Assembly (NCBI GenBank): GCA_035648055.1
Contig: DASRMF010000089.1
Coordinates: forward strand, 1-8,215
DNA: 8,215 bases
Origin: Sediminicultor sp035648055
GTDB lineage: Bacteria; Atribacterota; Phoenicimicrobiia; Phoenicimicrobiales; Phoenicimicrobiaceae
Direction of reading: 5' to 3'
Every line of letters starts with the position of its first letter. The stretch's first letter is position 1. Of the stretch, positions 4,917 through 8,215 are shown in pieces. Below the pieces are notes generated by a model. That model was given only the letters and a program-made list of their open reading frames with translations, ran no database searches and had not been told where the DNA came from. Both the position numbers and the translations under genes were made by a program.

Positions 4917-6587
4917 ATGAGATTAACTGGAGCGCAAATAGTAGTAGAATGTTTAAAAAAGGAAGGTGTAAAAGTAATATTCGGCATCCCAGGTGGGGTA
5001 ATAATGCCTCTATATGATGTTCTTTATAGCGAAACCTCTATAAAACACATACTTACCAGACATGAACAAGGAGCAGCTCATGCTGCTGACGGGTATGCCC
5101 GTGCTACCGGTAAAGTGGGGGTGTGCATGGCTACTTCCGGACCGGGAGCTACTAATTTGGTAACCGGCTTGGCCAATGCACACCTTGATTCTATTCCTTT
5201 GGTAGCATTTACCGGTCAGGTGTCTACCAGTTTAATTGGGACCGATGCTTTTCAGGAAGTAGATATTAGCGGTATTACCTTACCAATTACAAAAAACAAT
5301 TATGTGGTAAGAGATGTAAGAGATTTGGCCAGGATTATACAGGAAGCTTTTTATATTGCCCGCACAGGAAGACCCGGGCCAGTACTAATAGATTTACCCA
5401 AGGATATTCAATTAGCGCAAACTGAGTTTAAATACCCTGAAAGCATTAGTCTAAATAGTTATAAACCAACTTTTAGTGGAAATGTTAAACAAATTAAAGC
5501 AGCAGTACAAGAAATAAAAAATGCAAAAAAGCCGGTTATTTATGCGGGAGGAGGAGTAATTTCCTCAAATGCTTCTTCAGAATTAAGAGATTTAGCTCTT
5601 AAAGCTAATATTCCGGTTACTACAACTTTAATGGGTTTAGGCTCTTTCCCCGAAACTCACACTCTATCTTTGGGAATGTTAGGCATGCATGGCACTGCTT
5701 ATGCAAATTATGCTATTAGTGATGCTGATTTAATTATTGCTTTAGGAGTAAGATTTGATGATCGAATTACCGGAAAATTAGATGAATTTGCTTTGAAAGC
5801 CAAGATAATTCATATTGATATTGATCCGGCTGAAGTAGGGAAAAATACTTTGGTAAACATTCCAATTATAGGTGATATCAAGAATATATTAGAAAAATTA
5901 AATAAATATGTTCTTAAAAAGAAAGAAACAGAGTGGTTAAATACGATAAAAGATTTTAAAAGAAAATATCCCTTAAAATATATTAACAACGAAGAGCTAA
6001 AACCACAATATATTATGGAAACAATTAATAAAATTGCTAAGGATAATACCATAATTGTTACCAGTGTGGGGCAACACCAAATGTGGGCTGCAATGCATTA
6101 CCAATATACTGAACCTCGTAGTTTTATTTCTTCAGGAGGTTTAGGGACAATGGGATATGGTTTCCCTGCTGCTATTGGTGCAAAGATGGGTTGTCCTGAA
6201 AAAACAGTCATTTGTATTTCAGGGGATGGCAGTTTTCAAATGAACCAACAAGAAATAGCAACCGCTATGAATAATAATTTAGCTATTACAGTGATTATTA
6301 TGAATAATGGTTATTTGGGAATGGTAAGACAATGGCAGGAATTATTTTTTAATAAAAGATATTCGGAAACTACTTTAAATGGCAATCCAGATTTTGTAAA
6401 GTTAGTTGAAGCTTATGGGGGGACGGGAATAAGAGTGAATAAAAAACAAGAATTATATCCTGCTTTAGAAAGAGCTATTTCTTTAAATAGATTTGTTTTA
6501 ATTGATTGTCTTATTCCTAAAGAAGAAAATGTATTTCCTATGGTGGCTCCAGGTTCACCTATATCTAAAATGATAGGAGTTGAATAA
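4917..6587 (+). CDS. ilvB: Acetolactate synthase (acetohydroxyacid synthase) large subunit
   Basis: The catalytic subunit joins two pyruvates into 2-acetolactate, or pyruvate with 2-oxobutyrate into acetohydroxybutyrate, the first common step of valine, leucine and isoleucine synthesis. It uses thiamine diphosphate, Mg and FAD. From the ATG at 4917 it is 556 residues, the usual length. E50 in TRHEQGAAHAADGYAR is the glutamate that activates thiamine. SGPGATNLVTGLANAHLDS is the family-typical stretch of the N-terminal domain, and TGQVSTSLIGTDAFQE follows. The metal-diphosphate motif runs from G436-D437-G438 (GDGSFQM) to N463-N464 (NNGYLGMVRQWQ). It is the first gene of ilvBNC and lies behind two RNA switches. 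Its stop is 2 bases from ilvN, so the subunits are probably translationally coupled. A catabolic acetolactate synthase is unlikely given the small subunit next door. Confidence 0.97.
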   Translation: MRLTGAQIVVECLKKEGVKVIFGIPGGVIMPLYDVLYSETSIKHILTRHEQGAAHAADGYARATGKVGVCMATSGPGATNLVTGLANAHLDSIPLVAFTGQVSTSLIGTDAFQEVDISGITLPITKNNYVVRDVRDLARIIQEAFYIARTGRPGPVLIDLPKDIQLAQTEFKYPESISLNSYKPTFSGNVKQIKAAVQEIKNAKKPVIYAGGGVISSNASSELRDLALKANIPVTTTLMGLGSFPETHTLSLGMLGMHGTAYANYAISDADLIIALGVRFDDRITGKLDEFALKAKIIHIDIDPAEVGKNTLVNIPIIGDIKNILEKLNKYVLKKKETEWLNTIKDFKRKYPLKYINNEELKPQYIMETINKIAKDNTIIVTSVGQHQMWAAMHYQYTEPRSFISSGGLGTMGYGFPAAIGAKMGCPEKTVICISGDGSFQMNQQEIATAMNNNLAITVIIMNNGYLGMVRQWQELFFNKRYSETTLNGNPDFVKLVEAYGGTGIRVNKKQELYPALERAISLNRFVLIDCLIPKEENVFPMVAPGSPISKMIGVE

Positions 6588-6589
6588 TA

Positions 6590-7102
6590 ATGAGACATAC
6601 TATAGCAGTTTTAGTGAAAGATTATCCCGGTGTCTTGGCGAGAGTAGCCAGTTTATTTACTCGTCGTGGTTTTAATATTGAGAGTCTGGCGGTTGGTCAT
6701 ACTGAAGAAACTGGTATTTCCAGGATGACTATTGTGGTCAAAGGAGATGAACGAGTTTTGGAACAGATAACTAAACAGCTAAATAAATTGATTGATGTGA
6801 TTAGAGTTAAAGATATTTCTCCTCAAAATTCAGTTGAAAGAGAATTAGCTTTAATCAAAGTAAATACTAATTCCTTACCCGCTCGCTCGGAGATAATTCA
6901 AACGGTAGATATTTTTAGAGCTAATATAATTGATGTAAATAGTCAGATAGTAACTATTGAAACTACCGGCACTGAGGATAAGATTAATGCCCTGATCGAA
7001 CTATTACGTCCTTTTGGCTTAAAAGAAGTTGTTCGGACCGGGAAAATTGCCCTATCCAGGGGGAGCGGTACTACTTCTGGGTTAAAAAAGCAAGCCGGAT
7101 AA
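6590..7102 (+). CDS. ilvN: Acetolactate synthase small (regulatory) subunit
   Basis: The regulatory subunit binds the large subunit, raises its activity and confers feedback inhibition, usually by valine. The 170 residues fit the long (IlvH-like) form. An N-terminal ACT domain (about 3-78) begins HTIAVLVKDYPGVLARVASLFTRRGFNIESL, with the effector-site pattern of a glycine-containing turn (DYPGVL) before the first helix. The C-terminal domain (about 83-160) contains VERELALIKV and a second ACT-like fold ending GKIALSRG. The start ATG at 6590 follows AGGAG (6575-6579), placed inside the 3' end of ilvB with a 10-base spacer, in keeping with coupled expression of the two subunits. Assignment is clear; the effector is inferred from the family. 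Confidence 0.96.
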   Translation: MRHTIAVLVKDYPGVLARVASLFTRRGFNIESLAVGHTEETGISRMTIVVKGDERVLEQITKQLNKLIDVIRVKDISPQNSVERELALIKVNTNSLPARSEIIQTVDIFRANIIDVNSQIVTIETTGTEDKINALIELLRPFGLKEVVRTGKIALSRGSGTTSGLKKQAG

Positions 7103-7215
7103 ACAATTTTTTCAAAATATAAAATAGATTGTTTAAGAATAATAAGAGTAATGTGTAAAACTGATCGGTTTTAAAAATTAGACAAAAAATCAAAATAAAA
7201 AGGAGTATTAAAAAA
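7103..7215 (+). other. ilvN-ilvC intergenic spacer
   Basis: This is an AT-rich stretch of 113 bases. It holds only the ilvC ribosome binding site and a weak 5-bp inverted repeat (7157-7161 with 7168-7172) that lacks a T-run, so no terminator is supported and no convincing promoter is visible. Confidence 0.5.
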
Positions 7216-8211
7216 ATGGCTAAGATTTATTATGACAAGGATGTAAAAAAAGAATTTTTAGAAGGTAAGATGGTAGCTGTAATTGGATATGGCAGTCAGG
7301 GGAGAGCGCAGGCTCTTAATTTAAATGATAGTGGAATTGATGTTGTTGTAGGGTTATACGAAGGTAGCAAATCTATAGAGTTGGCTAAAAAAGATGGCCT
7401 AAAGGTACTGAGTGTTGCTGAAGCAGCTAAAAAGGCGGATGTAATACAGATTTTAATCCCTGATGAAATACAGAGACGGGTATATTTTGAAGATGGAATA
7501 GAAAAAAATTTAAAAGAAGGTAATGTCTTAATGTTTTCTCATGGATTTAGTATTCATTTTGGCCAAATTGTTCCACCGAAGGATGTTGATGTAATTATGG
7601 TGGCTCCCAAGAGCCCCGGTCAAATGCTTCGTAAAATGTATGTTGACGGAAAGGGCGTACCTAATTTAATTGCTGTATTTCAGGATTACTCCGGAAATGC
7701 TAAAGATATTGCTTTAGCTTATTCTTGGGCAATAGGCGGAACCCGGGCTGGCGTTATTGAAACTACCTTTAAAGAAGAAACTGAAACCGATCTTTTTGGA
7801 GAACAAGCAGTGCTTTGTGGTGGTGTAACTGCCTTAATTCAAGCAGGCTTTGATACTTTGACAGAGGCTGGTTATCAACCGGAAATTGCCTATTTTGAAT
7901 GTCTTCACGAATTAAAATTAATTGTGGATTTAATCTACAAAGGTGGGATTACTCATATGCGGGATTGTGTCAGTAATACTGCTGAATATGGAGATTTAAA
8001 GGTGGGAAAGAGAATTGTAACTGAAGAAACAAGAAAGGAAATGAAAAAGGTATTGACAGAAATACAAAACGGAGAATTTGCCAAAGATTGGCTTATCGAG
8101 AATCAGGTGGGGAGACCTTACTTTAGAGCAATGCGCAATAAAGAAGCTAATTTTCTTATAGAAAAAGTGGGAAAAAAACTGCGAAGCATGATGCCCTGGA
8201 TAGAAAAATAG
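7216..8211 (+). CDS. ilvC: Ketol-acid reductoisomerase, class I
   Basis: Converts acetolactate to dihydroxyisovalerate (and the isoleucine equivalent) by Mg-dependent alkyl shift and NAD(P)H reduction, the step after IlvBN. At 331 residues it is a standard class I enzyme. The Rossmann motif is GYGSQG (24-29); the cofactor-specificity loop reads GLYEGSKS (46-53). Catalytic residues are present: H109 (HGFSIHFG), K132 (APK), D192 and E196 (TDLFGE), E228 and E232 (YFECLHELK), and S253 (CVSNTAEYG). Two positions differ from the common APKGPGH form, giving APKSPGQ. The start has AGGAG (7201-7205) with a 10-base spacer. A 113-base gap separates it from ilvN; I see no terminator or clear promoter there, so it is probably cotranscribed. 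The window ends 4 bases past its stop, so further genes may follow. Confidence 0.97.
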   Translation: MAKIYYDKDVKKEFLEGKMVAVIGYGSQGRAQALNLNDSGIDVVVGLYEGSKSIELAKKDGLKVLSVAEAAKKADVIQILIPDEIQRRVYFEDGIEKNLKEGNVLMFSHGFSIHFGQIVPPKDVDVIMVAPKSPGQMLRKMYVDGKGVPNLIAVFQDYSGNAKDIALAYSWAIGGTRAGVIETTFKEETETDLFGEQAVLCGGVTALIQAGFDTLTEAGYQPEIAYFECLHELKLIVDLIYKGGITHMRDCVSNTAEYGDLKVGKRIVTEETRKEMKKVLTEIQNGEFAKDWLIENQVGRPYFRAMRNKEANFLIEKVGKKLRSMMPWIEK

Positions 8212-8215
8212 TATC

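Noticed and set aside
7157..7172. Inverted repeat between ilvN and ilvC as a possible terminator
   Set aside because: Only five solid pairs (AAAAC/GTTTT), followed by A's instead of a T-run.
1..8215. CRISPR arrays, insertion sequences, tRNA or rRNA genes
   Set aside because: No spaced repeats, transposase-like frames, terminal inverted repeats or tRNA-like folds were seen.

Overview
This window comes from an AT-rich bacterial chromosome and carries amino-acid biosynthesis genes, all on the + strand. The organism is probably a Clostridia-type Bacillota or a relative with similar RNA regulation; Atribacterota is also possible. The reasons are strong AGGAG-type ribosome binding sites, a T-box leader, a ykkC-type riboswitch, a YerC-type TrpR relative, and a serine cluster of aminotransferase, short SerA and DUF1015. 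This is inference from gene content; no taxonomic marker is present.

Left part (1-3762): the 3' end of a small TrpR-like DNA-binding protein (1-216) is followed by a 291-base gap. The gap holds a promoter candidate (276-304), a 7-bp stem, and a terminator-like hairpin with seven T's (411-462). Then come a class V aminotransferase (likely phosphoserine aminotransferase), D-3-phosphoglycerate dehydrogenase lacking a regulatory domain, and a DUF1015 protein, closely spaced as an operon. Together the first two enzymes convert 3-phosphoglycerate to phosphoserine. No phosphoserine phosphatase is in view. The hairpin before the first gene suggests the operon could be controlled by premature termination, with an unknown signal.

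Middle (3763-4352): a half-length homocysteine S-methyltransferase keeps all three zinc-binding cysteines but lacks the first half of the barrel. It is followed by a 14-bp perfect inverted-repeat terminator.

Right part (4355-8211): a good promoter starts a long leader with two complete RNA switches in series. The first is a branched-chain amino acid T-box (4411-4667) with its own terminator. The second, with almost no gap, is a ykkC-family aptamer (4675-4799, most likely the ppGpp class) with its own terminator (4782-4843). Downstream are ilvB, ilvN and ilvC: acetolactate synthase large and small subunits and ketol-acid reductoisomerase, the first two steps of valine, leucine and isoleucine synthesis. 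Both switches look like ON switches. Transcription should therefore reach ilvB only when a branched-chain tRNA is uncharged and the second ligand is bound, an AND-like arrangement coupling a specific amino-acid shortage to the general starvation alarm. The most notable items are this tandem leader, the unexplained leader before the serine operon, and the half-length methyltransferase.
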